Shown here piece by piece: positions 45,635-57,878 of a stretch of DNA of 64,000 nt (position 1 is its first letter; every line of letters starts with the position of its first letter). The position numbers and the translations under genes were made by a program. The stretch comes from Zea mays. Lineage: Eukaryota; Streptophyta; Magnoliopsida; Poales; Poaceae. Where the stretch lies: positions 116,655,982 through 116,719,981 of the forward strand of contig NC_050097.1 of the NCBI RefSeq assembly GCF_902167145.1, read 5' to 3'. The notes under the pieces were generated by a model. That model made no database searches and was not told the DNA's origin. It worked only from the letters and a program-made list of their open reading frames with translations.

Positions 45635-46431
45635 ATCTCCCCCTTTTTGGTGATTGATGCCAACACAAACCAAAGCAAATATAAAAGTGCAGAATTGAAC
45701 TAGTTTGCATAATGTAAGTGCAAAGGTTGCTTGGAATGAAACCAATAATTATTTCTTCTAGATATGCATGGACCACGCTTACACCACTTGTTTTGTTTTG
45801 CAAAGTTTTGGAAATTCTTTTCAAAGTTTTTTTGCAAATAGTCAAAGGTATATGAATAGGATTTTGAGAAGCATTTTCAAGATTTGAAATTTTCTCCCCC
45901 TATTTCAAATGCTTTTCCTTTGACTAAACAAAACTCCCCCTTAATGAAATCCTCCTCTTAGTGTTCAAGAGGGTTTTAGATATATTAATTTTTGAAGAGG
46001 GTATTCTAATTTGAAATTATATAAAAAATAAGATACCAATTGAAAAATCTTTTCTTAATCCATATTTGAAAGACTATATTTTTTGAAATTGGTGGTGGTG
46101 CGGTCCTTTTGCTTTGGGCTAATACTTTCTCCCCCTTTGGCATGAATCGCCAAAAATGGATACTTGTGAGTGAAATATAAGCCCCTCTTATCTACTTTCT
46201 CCCCCTATGGTAAATAATATATGAGTGAAGATTATACCACAGTTGGAGAGCGGCGTGGAGCGATGGCGAATGAATAATTCGATGGAGTGGAGTGGAAGCC
46301 TTGTCTTTGCCGAAGACTCCATTTCCCTTTCAATCTATGACTTAGCTTGAAGTATACTTGAAAACCACATTAGTCATAGCAAAGAAAGAGATATGATCAA
46401 AGGTATACAAATGAGCAATGTGTGCAAAATA
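45635..46431 (-). other. Copia 3' region with repeated polypurine tracts
   Basis: Between the RNase H stop and the 3' LTR. The true polypurine tract is minus-strand AAAAAGGGGGAGAT (plus 45635-45648). Similar minus-strand AGGGGGAG(A) blocks recur near 45894, 45935, 46129 and 46197. Multiple such tracts are a known trait of SIRE/Opie/Ji elements. No envelope-like ORF is present. Confidence 0.75.
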
Positions 46432-47746
46432 TCAATAAAAATTCCTAGAATCAAGAATATTTAGCTCATGCCTAAGTTTGGTAAAAGTTTGCTCATCTAA
46501 TGGCTTGGTAAAGATATCGGCTAATTGTTCTTTGGTGTTAACATATGCAATCTCGATATCCCCCTTTTGTTGGTGATCCCTTAAGAAATAATACCGAATG
46601 GATATGTGTTTAGTGCGGCTATGCTCAACGGGATTATCCGCCATGCGGATTGCACTCTCATTATCACATAGAAGAGGAACTTTGGTTAATTTGTAACCAT
46701 AGTCCTTAAGGGTTTGCCTCATCCAAAGAAATTGCGCGCAACAATGGCCTGCGGCAATGTACTCGGCTTCGGTGGTAGAAAGAGCCACATAATTTTGCTT
46801 CTTTGAAGCCCAAGACACCAGAGATCTTCCCAAGAACTGGAAAGTCCCTGATGTGCTCTTTCTATTAATTTTACACCCTGCCCAATCAGCATCGGAATAA
46901 CCAATTAAATCAAATGTGAATCCCCTGAGGTACCAAAGGCCAAACTTAGGAGTATAAACTAAATATCTCAAGATTCGTTTTTATGGCCCTAAGGTGAACT
47001 TCCTTAGGATCGGCTTGGAATCTTGCACACATACATACGGAAAGCATAATATCCGGTCGAGATGCACATTAGTAGAGTAAAGAACCTATCATCGACTGGT
47101 ATATCTTTTGATCTACGGATTTACCTCTCGTGTCGAGGTCGAGATGCCCATTAGTTCCCATGGGTGTCTTGATGGGCTTGGCATCCTTCATCCCAAACTT
47201 GGTGAGTATGTCTTGAATGTACTTCGTTTGGCTAATGAAGGTGACCTCTTGGAGTTGCTTCACTTGAAATCCTAAGAAATACTTCAACTCCCCCATCATA
47301 GACATCTCGAATTTTTGAGTCATGATCCTACTAAACTCTTCACATGTAGATTCGTTAGTAGACCCAAATATGATATCATCAACATAAATTTGGCATACAA
47401 ACAAATCATTTGCAAGTGTTTTAGTAAAGAGAGTAGGATCGGCTTTTCTGACTTTGAAGCCATTAGCGATAAGAAAATCTCTTAGTCATTCATACCATGC
47501 TCTTGGGGCTTGCTTGAGCCCATAAAGCGCCTTAGAGAGTTTATAGACGTGGTTAGGGTACTCACTATCTTCAAAGCCAGGAGGTTGCTCAACATAGACC
47601 TCTTCCTTGATTGGTCCATTAAGAAAGGCACTCTTCACGTCCATTTGATAAAGCTTGAAGCCATGGTAAGTAGCATAGGCAAGTAATATGCGAATTGACT
47701 CAAGCCTAGCTACGGGTGCATAGGTTTCACCGAAATCCAAACCTTC
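46432..47746 (-). pseudogene. RT C-terminal part and RNase H of the SIRE Copia
   Basis: Continues RT from the Gypsy C insertion: [50 protein letters not shown], then (47069-47404) the catalytic IYVDDIIFGS and LKYFLGFQVKQ. 46432-46971 is RNase H: GYSDADWAGCKINRKSTSG, ALSTTEAEYIAA, LLCDNESAIRMADNP, TKHISIRYYFLRDH and QLADIFTKPLDE. Stops near 47484 and a degraded stretch 46972-47068 break the gene. The open frame at its right edge runs 28 residues into the Gypsy C LTR, which is an artefact of insertion. Confidence 0.92.
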
Positions 47747-50700
47747 TGTAATACCCAAAATTGTATACAAGGAATATATAGTGGTGTTCCTATTTCTGTA
47801 TGCCATGTATTCATCATAACAAGAGCACACCTACACTTAAGAATGATTAACCAAAACAAATGAGAAAAAAATGGAATGTGCATCATGTTGAAGCTTGATT
47901 TTGTGTGCATTATGTGATGATATAAAAAAATAGAGTAAAAAGAAGTATTTTAATACCCAAACTGGAATTTAAATTCTAAAGGAAAAGAGAAGAAAATGTT
48001 TACAAATAAGGTAAAATATATATATATATATATATAAGTTAATTAAATTCGGTTCATGTTGGTATTTGAATTTAGGCATTTGACCTAAGTTTGAATCTCA
48101 CAACAGATAGGAATTCAAACTTGAAGTTTAAATTTGAAATGAAAGTAAAGAAAGAAGGAAAACTAAAACAAAAAAAAGAAAAGAAAGTGGGAAAATAAAA
48201 AGAAAAGGTCAAAACGCCATTTGGGCCAGCTCCTAGCCAATTCGGCCCACTACACACCCACTCCCTGCCAGCCCAACGTCACCTCGGCCGGACTCACTTG
48301 CACGTGGGGCCGCTTGGCAGCCGTGCTTCCTATCCGGTTGGAGCGTGTGTTTCACCGGCCGCTGGGACCCGCTCGTCTGGGGCGTTTCTTCCCCGCGGAA
48401 CTCGCTCGCGTCACCCCGATCTCCGCATCGGCCGCGCGCCGCCGTATGACCCGGAAATCCGTTGCTAGCTCTCGGCGCGCTTGGATTGAACGACTGGCGG
48501 ATGGGCCCAGGTTACCTGGGGAACTCCCTTCCCTTACGTAGTCGCCCAGTGAGTATCGCGAGCTCCGTGGGGCGGGTGGATTCAACTACCACCACGATTT
48601 TCTCGGCGCCTGGCTCAGGAAATCCTTGGCTTCGTGATTAAAGCAGGCCGCGCCCCTGACTCCCTTCTCTTCTCCATTATCTCTTGCGCGCAACCACAGA
48701 ACGCCACCATCGCCATAGCAGTGAGAGAGTTCCGCCGCCGCACCGGAATCGCGAGCCTAGCGCAATTGTACTCGCGGCAAGTGTCCAGTGGGGTTCGCCC
48801 GGTCCTAGGTTAGGTGGTCGACGCCTTGCTTGGGTCGAATCACGCTCCAGCACCTCAGAATTTGTCACCGGACTTTGCTCTCCGCGACCGTCCGCCTCGC
48901 GCCGTGGTCGGCCCCCTTCGCGACCCACTCAGCAGGTAATATCCTTCCCAATTGATCCACCGCATCGTTCCGTATGTATTGCCATCGTCAGTACGCGAGT
49001 TAGGGCATTGGGGAGGGGGGCGAGACCCTGTATTTCCGCCGTCGTCGCGGTAGACTGGCCGCGCCACCGTGCGTTGTGGCTGCTCTGCCACCGTCGTCCG
49101 CGATGATGCGTTTGGATAGCCATCGTCCGTTCATCGGGCCGTGGACGACCAAGATTAGAGCTAGGTAACGATTCAGTCAAAGCGAGCAGTAACCGTTGAT
49201 GCGATATCCGGCGGTGGGGATCCGACCTATATCTCATTAAACGCAGACCGTGGGATCTGGATCCTATGGCCTCCATCCTGGGATGGCTCAGTCGGTGACC
49301 AATCTAATCAGGGTCGTCTGTGGTCGATCTGGCGGCTGATAAAGCCCCATACCCCTTGGCGAGTACAGTTTTCCACATAAACCCCTCTGCTTCATTATAA
49401 TCAACCCACCGTCCTGGGGTCATTGTTCACTGAGTCTAGGATAATTTACCAGTGAGCCCCTGTACTTTGCTGAAAATGATGCGCAGTCCAGGGGGAAGTA
49501 GAAATAGAGAATTAAATATGGAAACTGATTTTTAATGCAAAAGAAATTCCAGAAACTTGTATAATTCGTATAAAATTCATTTTTGCTCCAAATTGAGTCA
49601 TTCTAGAGACATTAATTTTGTGTTAATATTCTTTATCACTTAGTAAATTTTTTTTAGCCATGAAACATAAATTAAAATTATTCACATGAATTATGTTATT
49701 CCAAGTACTTAATAACTTTAGAAATTCATAACTAAAAATCTATAACTCCAAATTTAATGATTCCAGTTCCTATGATTTTATTTTAATGTCTAGATTATTA
49801 CTGTGTATTTTATTTACATGTTTGGTGTAATGTTAATTTTTGCTATACTATGTATGTGTTGTGTTGATGCGAGTAGACGAGCAAGTTACAGAGGATTCTG
49901 AGGTTCAGCTGGTTGAGACTGCTGAGCAGGAGCTCGTTGAAGGCAAGTTGTGCCCTTGATCACTTCTTTTACCCATTCATGTTCTTATTAATCATAATGA
50001 TCTGCATAGGTTAATTTTGATGGGACCCAATAGTATACCCTAGATTTTGACTATCTTTATACCTTGTTCCACCCCTGGTTTTACTACTAAAGTTTTGGGT
50101 AGTTCATGCTATCGCTTTATGTGGATTTGGGTATAAAGATATTTATCACTCATTGTTATACTTTTTATTATCTGTTTATTATTATTCATGATAAGATCAT
50201 TATGTTAATGGGAACCTGGAGAACCACCCGGGAAAACAGTGCTACCACAAGGGTATAATGGGACACCCTTGGCTGATTAACTAGGAAAGCTAGTGGAGGG
50301 CTACCTTACCCGAAAGGGGCAAGGGCAGTAGGGGAGTGGTCAGTGTAGGGAGGTCCTTGGTTGATTTTGCTGCGATGGCGGTCAGGCAAGAACCCTGCAT
50401 TGGAGCTTCCTATAAACTGTAGCGGGTAGTCTGAAGCTAGTGGAACTTTGTAAAGGCCTCATAGTGGTACCCTGCCTCGCTTCCTTGGTAGAGGTGTATG
50501 GGGTCTGATCAACTCCGTGGCAAATGGGTAACACGACTTGTGGGTAAAGATGTGCAACCTCTGCAGAGTGTAAAACTGGTATACTAGCCGTGCTCACGGT
50601 CATGAGCGGCTCGGACACTCACATGATTAATATATGGAACTTAAACTTAATCTGTCATTTCATTGCATTTGGGATTATTTTATTATTACTTTTATTTATT

Positions 50701-51178
50701 ATTTCTAAGGTTCGGTATTTACTTATACTTAGTAATTGCTAATAAAATTTTGACCAACTTATAAAAGCAATGCTCAGCTTCAGCCTTTATTTCATTGATC
50801 AGCCTTACACTTCATGAACTCCCACCTTTGGTGAGTTCATGCCACATTATTCCCCACAACTTGTTGAGCGATGAACGTGTGTGAGCTCACTCTTGCTGTC
50901 TCACACCCCCCACAGGTCAAGAACAGGTGGTTCAGGAGGAGCCACAAGGCGAGGAGTATGATCTGATCTAGGTGGTGTTTCTCAGTCGACATTTGCGCCG
51001 ACGATCCTTAGTTCGTTTTATATTCATTATTTTATTTTGTAATAAGTCTTCCGCTATGTAATAAATACTCTGATGTTTTATGACATTTATCTCTATACAC
51101 TCTGTTATTATATATGTTGTCTTCTTTGGCGCATGTATGAGATGCACCCGGCTTTGTTCCTTAAAACCGGGTGTTACA
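47747..51178 (+). repeat. 5' LTR of Gypsy C
   Basis: 3432 bp. Compared with the 3' LTR it has 622 extra bases (48444-49065) and about 45 extra near 48200-48245; otherwise the two are very alike. The extra segment includes the GC-rich stretch where a core promoter would be expected (GTGATTAAAGCAGG near 48633). Short ORFs within it (48221-49276) are not conserved in the partner. Confidence 0.92.
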
Positions 51179-51182
51179 GAAG

Positions 51183-51194
51183 TGGTATCAGAGG
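51183..51194 (+). other. Primer-binding site of Gypsy C
   Basis: TGGTATCAGAGG, initiator-tRNA-Met type, four bases after the 5' LTR; the same as in Gypsy B. Confidence 0.88.
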
Positions 51195-51831
51195 AAATGT
51201 TGACTGTAGGACGAAACCTAGATAGAAATGGACAAAACCCTTACCTACTTACCTTACTCTGATTCTTTCTATACTTATCTTGATCCTGTCTCACCTTCTA
51301 CTGTTCTACTCTGATCATTCTTATCTTTTCTACTCTGAGACAAGATGGATTTCACACCTTGGAATCCTACATTTATGACCTTCTTAGGAGATAGGAGGCC
51401 TAAGACAAAATTAAAACTATTTTCACTATTTAAAAATGTTGTTTGACTGTTCTGCTGATAAATGTCTGATTTGCTTCTTTGATTGATTGAAATATTATAT
51501 ACGGGCATCTTAGCATGTACCACCATAAGGTAATGTATTAGCTTTAGTGGATAACACACTAATCTACTTAGCCAATAAATCCCCCGTAGTAATATTCCTC
51601 GTAATTACTCGCCTTGTCTACAATTCTTCCTTTCTTACCCTACGTTCCTAACCCAGATGGGCGACCCCTATAGTGTTAGAAGAGAGCACTATAGACGTGA
51701 TCCTTGGTATGTCATGGTTAAGAAAGGCAAAGGCAGTTTATGCACTGTGCTAAAGGAACTATAGAACTCACTAGTCCAAAGGAGAAACATTTCAAGTTAA
51801 TATTGTAGTAACCACCTCATCCAAGCGTGCA
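51195..51831 (+). pseudogene. Leader and protease remnant of Gypsy C (gag missing)
   Basis: About 0.45 kb without a long frame, then a protease tail (an IDVILGMSWL-type segment near 51690-51720) leading to RT. The DSGAS active site and gag are missing. This block is the counterpart of 29930-30454 on the minus strand in Gypsy B, including the same TTGACTGTAGGACGAAACC after the primer site. Confidence 0.8.
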
Positions 51832-53304
51832 ATGTTCTTTATACCTGAGGAGTTTGTTGGTGACAACATCCATGTGGTTAGAGATTTTCCGGATGTCTTT
51901 CCAGAGGAGTTACCAGGGATGCCACCAGATATGGAAGTTGAGTTTGTCATAGATCTCTTACCTGGAACTGCTCCTATTTCTAAATGGCCATATAGGATGT
52001 CTTTAGAAGAGTTAAAAGAACTCAAGAAGCACTTAACGGAGTTACAAGAGGCTGGGTACATTCATCCGAGTTCCTCACCTTGGGGAGCACCGGTACTGTT
52101 TGTACAGAAGAAGGATGAATCGCAAAGGATGTGTGTGGATTATAGGTCCCTTAATGATGTTATCATGAAGAACAAGTATCCGTTACCCCGTATTGAGGAT
52201 TTATTTGATCAGATGCGAGGTGCTAGAGTATTCTCGAAGATTGATCTCCGATCCGGTTACCACCAGATGAAGATTAGACCATCGGATATCCCCAAGACGG
52301 CTTTCTCGACTCGATATGGATTATATGAGTTCACTGTTATGTCATTTGTATTAACTAATGCACTAGCTTATTTTATGGATTTGATGAATAAGGTGTTTAT
52401 GGAGTATTTGGACAGATTCATCGTGGTGTTCATCGACGATATTGTTATCTATTCTAAGAGTGAAAGTGATCATGAGGAACATCTAAGGTTGGTGCTACAG
52501 AAGCTACGAGATAATCAACTCTACGCCAAGTACAACAAATGCGAGTTTTGGATTTACAAGGTGCCATTCCTTGGACATATTATTTCTAATGGAGGAATAG
52601 CAGTGGATCCTGCTAAAGTGAAGGAGATAATGGAATGGAGCGTGCCCACTACCGTCACTGAGATTCGGAGTTTCTTAGGGCTTGCAGGATATTATCGGAG
52701 ATTTATTGAAGGATTCTCTAAGATTGCCAAGCCTATGACCTCGCTTTTGGAGAAAGGAAGAGAATTCAAGTGGGATGAGAAATGCCAAGAGAGCTTTGAT
52801 CAATTGAAGGAGAGATTGATGTCACCGCCAGTGTTGGTTATGCCAGACTTACAGAAAGGATTTTCTATTTATTGGGATGCATGTGGCCAAGGATTGGGAT
52901 GTGTGCTCATGCAAGAAGGACATGTGATCGCTTATGCGTCTCGTCAGTTGCGGAAACACGAATTGAACTACCCCACTCATGACTTGGAACTAGCAACAGT
53001 TGTGCATGCACTTAAGATCTGGAGACACTACATTATGGGAACTAAGTGCCAAGTATACACGGATCATAAGAGCTTGAAGTACATATTCACTCAAAAGGAT
53101 CTCAACCTTAGGCAATGCCGTTGGTTGGAACTTATTAAAGATTATGACTTGGAGATTCATTCCCACCCAGACAAGGCAAATTTGGTTGCAGATGCCTTGA
53201 GTCGGAAGGAGCATGTTCACTCCGCTTTCGTTGTCCAGCTACCTGATGAATTAGCAAAAGATTTTGAGAGACTCAACTTGGGAATTGTTACACACACTGA
53301 ATGA
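51832..53304 (+). CDS. RT-RNase H of Gypsy C (open frame)
   Basis: 490 residues without a stop: [15 protein letters not shown], the RT fingers and palm ([32 protein letters not shown]), catalytic [28 protein letters not shown], then RNase H with [34 protein letters not shown] and [10 protein letters not shown], ending after [11 protein letters not shown] at TGA 53302-53304. All RT and most RNase H motifs are intact, so this is the best-kept enzyme of the nest. The methionine at 51832 is only the first ATG in the frame; the natural protein would be a longer polyprotein. Confidence 0.88.
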   Translation: MFFIPEEFVGDNIHVVRDFPDVFPEELPGMPPDMEVEFVIDLLPGTAPISKWPYRMSLEELKELKKHLTELQEAGYIHPSSSPWGAPVLFVQKKDESQRMCVDYRSLNDVIMKNKYPLPRIEDLFDQMRGARVFSKIDLRSGYHQMKIRPSDIPKTAFSTRYGLYEFTVMSFVLTNALAYFMDLMNKVFMEYLDRFIVVFIDDIVIYSKSESDHEEHLRLVLQKLRDNQLYAKYNKCEFWIYKVPFLGHIISNGGIAVDPAKVKEIMEWSVPTTVTEIRSFLGLAGYYRRFIEGFSKIAKPMTSLLEKGREFKWDEKCQESFDQLKERLMSPPVLVMPDLQKGFSIYWDACGQGLGCVLMQEGHVIAYASRQLRKHELNYPTHDLELATVVHALKIWRHYIMGTKCQVYTDHKSLKYIFTQKDLNLRQCRWLELIKDYDLEIHSHPDKANLVADALSRKEHVHSAFVVQLPDELAKDFERLNLGIVTHTE

Positions 53305-54768
53305 GTTACCATTGAATTGGAACCTACCTTGGAGCAAGAAATTCGTAAAAGGTCAAGTGGGTGATGCTAAAATTCAAGAGATTAAGGATCTGATTACTGA
53401 AGGTAGAGGTCCGGAATTCACGGAGGATGAGCAAGGTACTATATGGTTCAAGGATCGGATATGTGTTCCGGAGATTGATAGCCTTCGTGAGACTATATTG
53501 AAAGACGCTCATGATTCTGATTACTCTATCCACCCTAGTAGCACTAAGATGTATCAGGATTTGAAGCAGAAATACTAGTGGTATGGATTGAAAAGAGATG
53601 TTGCTGCACACGTGGCTAAGTGTGATGTGTGTCAAAGAGTTAAGGCTGAACACCAAAGACTAGCTGGACTATTACACCCACTAAAGATACCCGAGTGGAA
53701 GTGGAAGGGATTGGTATGGATTTCATTACTGGATTGCCTCGCACCTAGAAAGGATATGACGATATACGGGTGATTGTGGATAGATTGACCAAAGTGGCTC
53801 ATTTCATTCCGGTCAAAACTACTTATAAGGTATCTCAATTTGGCAGAGTTATATATGGCTCGGATTGTGTCTCAACACGGTGTACCGAAGAAGGTCATTT
53901 TGGATAGAGGATCATAGTTTACCTCTAAATTTTGGAAAATTTTTCATGAGAATATGGATACGAAGTTGAATTTTAGTTCGGCCTACCATCCTCAGACCGA
54001 TGGACAGACAGAGAGGACTAACCAAGTACTGGAGGATATGTTAAGAGCTTGTGCTCTTAAACATGGTGGAAGTTGGGATAAGAGCTTAACATATGCAGAG
54101 TTCTCTTATAATAATAGTTACCAAGCCAGTTTGAAGATGTCACTGTTTGAGGCTCTATATGGCAGAAAATGTAGGATTCCTCTACATTGGATCAGACTGG
54201 AGGAAGATAGATCTTTGGGCCTGAGCTTATTCAAGAGGCAGAAGAGCAAGTTCGAATGATAAGAGAAAATTTGAGAATTGCACAATCCAGGCAAAAGAGC
54301 TATGCTGATAATAGGAGAAGACTACTGGAGTTTAGGGAGGGTGATTATGTCTATTTGAAGGTGTCACCACTCCGGGGTATGAGGAGATTTAAAGTTAAAG
54401 GAAAGTTGTCCCCTCGCTTCATTGGACCTTTCTTGATCTTAAAGCGAGTGGGAGAAGTTGCATATCAACTGGAGTTACTCGATCATCTGTCAGATGTACA
54501 TGATGTATTCCAGGTATCTCAGCTAAAGAAGTGTCTCAGGGCACCTGAGGAGCAACTACCGATGGAGGACCTTAGTGTTCAAGATGACCTGACTTATGCT
54601 GAGTACCCTATCAGGATTCTGGACACCCTGACTCGAGTTACAAGAAATAAGGTGATAAAGATGTGCAAAGTACAATGGAGTCATCATGGAGAGGATGAAG
54701 CTACTTGGGAGAGAGAAGAAGAGCGTCAAATAGATTTTCCCTATCTTTTCACTAGTCCTTCCTAAATC
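53305..54768 (+). pseudogene. Integrase with chromodomain of Gypsy C
   Basis: After the TGA at 53302 an extra A near 53350 shifts the frame; TAG at 53576 stands for an expected TGG, and more shifts follow at 53690-53920. Still visible: the zinc segment (HDSDYSIHPSSTKMYQD, CDVCQRVKAEHQ), HPQTDGQTERTNQ with the catalytic Glu, NNSYQASLKMS, GDYVYLKVSPLRG and the chromodomain (PIRILDTLTRVTRNK...GEDEATWERE), the last in an intact 169-residue frame (54256-54765). Integrase activity is lost. Confidence 0.9.
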
Positions 54769-54788
54769 TCGTGGACGAGATTCTTGTT

Positions 54789-54803
54789 AAGGGGGGTAGG
54801 ATT
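54789..54803 (+). other. Polypurine tract of Gypsy C
   Basis: AAGGGGGGTAGGATT directly before the 3' LTR, one G longer than in Gypsy B. Confidence 0.88.
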
Positions 54804-57561
54804 TGTAATACCCAAAATTGTATACAAGGAATATATAGTGGTGTTCCTATTTCTGTATGCCATGTATTCATCATAACAAGAGCACACCTACACTTAAGAA
54901 TGATTAACCAAAACAAATGAGAAAAAAATGGAATGTGCATCATGCTGAAGCTTGATTTTGTGTGCATTATGTGATGATATAAAAAAATAGAGTAAAAAGA
55001 AGTATTTTAATACCCAAACTGGAATTTAAATTCTAAAGAAAAAGAGAAGAAAATGTTTACAAATAAGGTAAAATTAATATATATATAAGTTAATTAAATT
55101 CGGTTCATGTTGGTATTTGAATTTAGGCATTTGACCTAAGTTTGAATCTCACAACAGATAGGAATTCAAACTTGAAGTTTAAATTTGAAATGAAAGTAAA
55201 GAAAGAAGGAAAACTAAAACAAAAAAAAGAAAAGAAAGTGGGAAAATTCGACCCACTACACACCCACTCCCCGCCAGCCCAACGTCACCTCGGCCGGACT
55301 CACTTGCACGTGGGGCCGCTTGGCAGCCGTGCTTCCTATCCGGTTGGAGCGTGTGTTTCACCGGCCGCTGGGACCCGCTCGTCTGGGGCGTTTCTTCCCC
55401 GCGGAACTCGCTCGCGTCACCCCGATCTCCGCACCGGCCGCGCGCCGCCACCGTGCGCTGTGGCTGCTCTGCCACCGTCGTCCGCGATGATGCGTTTGGA
55501 TAGCCATCGTCCGTTCATCGGGCCGTGTACGACCAAGATTAGAGCTAGGTAACGATTCAGTCAAAGCGAGCAGTAACCGTTGATGCGATATCCGGTGGTG
55601 GGGATCCGACCTATATCACATTAAACGCAGACCGTGGGATCTGGATCCTATGGCCTCCATCCTGGGATGGCTCAGTCGGTGACCAATCTAATCAGGGTTG
55701 TCTGTGGTCGATCTGGCGGCTGATAAAGCCCCATACCCCTTGGCGAGTACAGTTTTCCACATAAACCCCTCCGCTTCATTATAATCAACCCACCGTCCTG
55801 GGGTCATTGTTCACTGAGTCTAGGATAATTTACCAGTGAGCCCCTGTACTTTGCTGAAAATGATGCGCAGTCCAGGGGGAAGTAGAAATAGAGAATTAAA
55901 TATGGAAACTGATTTTTAATGCAAAAGAAATTCCAGAAACTTGTATAATTCGTATAAAATTCATTTTTGCTCCAAATTGAGTCATTCTAGAAACATTAAT
56001 TTTGTGTTAATATTCTTTATCACTTAGTAAATTTTTTTAGCCATGAAACATAAATTAAAATTATTCACATGAATTATGCTATTCCAAGTACTTAATAACT
56101 TTAGAAATTCATAACTAAAAATCTATAACTCCAAATTTAATGATTCCAGTTCCTATGATTTTATTTTAATGTCTAGATTATTACTGTGTATTTTATTTAC
56201 ATGTTTGGTGTAATGTTAATTTTTGATATACTATGTATGTGTTGTGTTGATGCGAGTAGACGAGCAAGTTACAGAGGATTCTGAGGTTCAGCTGGTTGAG
56301 ACTGCTGAGCAGGAGCTCGTTGAAGGCAAGTTGTGCCCTTGATCACTTCTTTTACCCATTCATGTTCTTATTAATCATAATGATCTGCATAGGTTAATTT
56401 TGATGGGACCCAATAGGATACCCTAGATTTTGACTATCTTTATACCTTGTTCCACCCCTGGTTTTACTACTAAAGTTTTGGGTAGTTCATGCTATCGCTT
56501 TATGTGAATTTGGGTATAAAGATATTTATCACTCATTGTTATACTTTTTATTATCTGTTTATTATTATTCATGATAAGATCATTATGTTAATGGGAACAT
56601 GGAGAACCACCCGGGAAAACAGTGCTACCACAAGGGTATAATGGGACGCCCTTGGCTGATTAACTAGGAAAGCTAGTGGAGGGCTACCTTACCCGAAAGG
56701 GGCAAGGGCAGTAGGGGAGTGGTCAGTGTAGGGAGGTCCTTGGTTGATTTTGCTGCGATGGCGGTCAGGCAAGAACCCTGCATTGGAGCTTCCTATAAAC
56801 TGTAGCGGGTAGTCTGAAGCTAGTGGAACTTTGTAAAGGCCTCGTAGTGGTACCCTGCCTCGCTTCCTTGGTAGAGGTGTATGGGGTCTGATCAACTCCG
56901 TGGCAAATGGGTAACACGACTTGTGGGTAAAGATGTGCAACCTCTGCAGAGTGTAAAACTGGTATACTAGCCGTGCTCACGGTCATGAGCGGCTCGGACA
57001 CTCACATGATTAATCTATGGAACTTAAACTTAATCTGTCATTTCATTGCATTTGGGATTATTTTATTATTACTTTTATTTATTATTTCTAAGGTTCGGTA
57101 TTTACTTATACTTAGTAATTGCTAATAAAATTTTGACCAACTTATAAAAGCAATGCTCAGCTTCAGCCTTTATTTCATTGATCAGCCTTACACTTCATGA
57201 ACTCCCACCTTTGGTGAGTTCATGCCACATTATTCCCCACAACTTGTTGAGCGATGAACGTATGTGAGCTCACTCTTGCTGCCTCACACCCCCCACAGGT
57301 CAAGAACAGGTGGTTCAGGAGGAGCCACAAGGCGAGGAGTATGATCTGATCTAGGTGGCGTTTCTCAGTCGACATTTGCGCCGACGATCCTTAGTTCGTT
57401 TTATATTCATTATTTTATTTTGTAATAAGTCTTCCGCTATGTAATAAATACTCTGATGTTTTATGACATTTATCTCTATACACTCTGTTATTATATATGT
57501 TGTCTTCTTTGGCGCATGTATGAGATGCACCCGGCTTTGTTCCTTAAAACCGGGTGTTACA
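54804..57561 (+). repeat. 3' LTR of Gypsy C, with internal deletions
   Basis: 2758 bp, shorter than its partner mainly by one 622-bp gap at about 55451 and a smaller gap near 55247. The large gap joins sequences that share CGCC in the 5' LTR (48440-48443 and 49062-49065), the mark of a deletion by short homology. Confidence 0.92.
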
Positions 57562-57878
57562 CCTTCGACTTGTGAATATCCCTTGGCCACAAGTCGGGCT
57601 TTGTTCCTTGTCACCACACCATGCTCATCTTGCTTGTTGCGGAAGACCCACTTGGTTCCTACAACATTTTGGTTAGGACGTGGAACTAAATGCCATACCT
57701 CATTCCTTGTGAAGTTGTTGAGCTCCTCTTGCATCGCCAGCACCCAATCCGAATCTTGAAGTGCTTCCTCTACCATGTGTGGCTCAATAGAGGAAACAAA
57801 AGAGTAATGTTCACAAAAATGAGCAACACGAGATCGAGTGGTTACCCCCTTATGAATATCGGCGACAATGGTGTTCAC
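57562..57878 (-). pseudogene. RT N-terminal part of the SIRE Copia
   Basis: Start of RT with EALQDSDWVLAMQEELNNF, NEVWHLVPRPNQNVVGTKWV, FRNKQDEHGVV and RLVAKGYSQVEG, then the Gypsy C insertion. Removing Gypsy C and one CCTTC copy restores the frame into [11 protein letters not shown] at 47746. Open frames that continue left of 57562 read LTR sequence. Confidence 0.92.

Larger units (their letters stand above)
47747..57561 (+). mobile_element. Gypsy C: gag-less chromovirus inserted in Copia RT
   Basis: Plus-strand element with LTRs 47747-51178 (5') and 54804-57561 (3'), termini TGTAATACCC...GGGTGTTACA and perfect target duplication CCTTC (47742-47746, 57562-57566). Internal region 3625 bp: primer site, short leader, protease remnant, RT, RNase H, integrase with chromodomain, polypurine tract. 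No gag. Same internal plan as Gypsy B. As the innermost insertion it is the youngest event of this nest. Confidence 0.95.
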
